From the IMG/VR virus record IMGVR_UViG_3300017971_000617, positions 1-31,728 of that record: a DNA stretch of 31,728 nt; one strand, 5' to 3'. The notes below the pieces were generated by a model. The model saw only the letters and a list, made by a program, of their open reading frames with translations, was not told the origin of the DNA and ran no database searches. This DNA is from a virus. Numbering within the stretch: position 1 is the first letter of the stretch; every line of letters starts with the position of its first letter. The translations under genes were made by a program, and so were the position numbers. Shown one piece after another: positions 31,688 to 31,728 of the stretch.

Positions 31688-31728
31688 ATCTGCCCTCCTG
31701 GAATTCCGTCCAAGATGCTATCAGCGAA

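Overview
The window is the structural (virion) module of a tailed bacteriophage or prophage with a long, flexible, siphovirus-type tail. The DNA looks moderately AT-rich by eye. Nearly every gene is on the minus strand, tightly packed, and most have clear Shine-Dalgarno sequences; many stops and starts overlap (ATGA, TAATG), so this is probably one late operon read from right to left. A lipobox lipoprotein and a periplasm-type lysis set suggest a Gram-negative host; the host itself cannot be named from the sequence. I saw no tRNA, rRNA, CRISPR array, insertion sequence, integrase or replication gene.

Order of the operon (right to left): a membrane-anchored unknown protein (31.7 kb), large terminase, two small unknown genes, a sulfotransferase, three small proteins (one of 50 aa), two exported proteins sharing an N-terminal motif, a DUF4055-type portal, a MuF head protein fused to ParB-like and metallopeptidase domains, a 75-aa protein, an M15 peptidase, scaffold, SU10/DUF5309-type major capsid protein, and head-tail connector genes (18-17 kb). 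The tail genes follow: tail terminator, major tail tube protein, a tail assembly chaperone pair made by -1 frameshifting, tape measure, a very large lectin-domain tail protein, and the tail-tip set DUF2163/BR0599, NlpC/P60 and hub (as in lambda gpL/gpK/gpJ and gene-transfer-agent gp12-gp15). Last come a structural accessory protein, a two-TM protein, a lipoprotein, a 53-aa protein and, running off the left edge, a glycosyltransferase that is hidden beneath a spurious plus-strand ORF.

One gene breaks the pattern. At 20.86-21.25 kb an 84-aa gene lies on the plus strand with its own sigma70-like promoter, a perfect inverted repeat overlapping the -35 box, and a strong GGGGGC-TTCG-GCCCCC terminator. 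This is the layout of a 'moron' expressed independently of the late operon.

The main candidates for new biology are: (1) Thr/Ser-rich tracts on at least four virion-associated proteins, together with a phage glycosyltransferase and a sulfotransferase, which suggests a virion glycan or sulfoglycan decoration system; (2) a 12-bp G tract just upstream of the glycosyltransferase, a possible phase-variation switch; (3) the MuF-ParB-zincin fusion, which resembles a polymorphic toxin; (4) a tail hub split into two genes at a beta-propeller insertion; (5) a UUUUUUA -1 frameshift site in the tail chaperone; and (6) the regulated moron.
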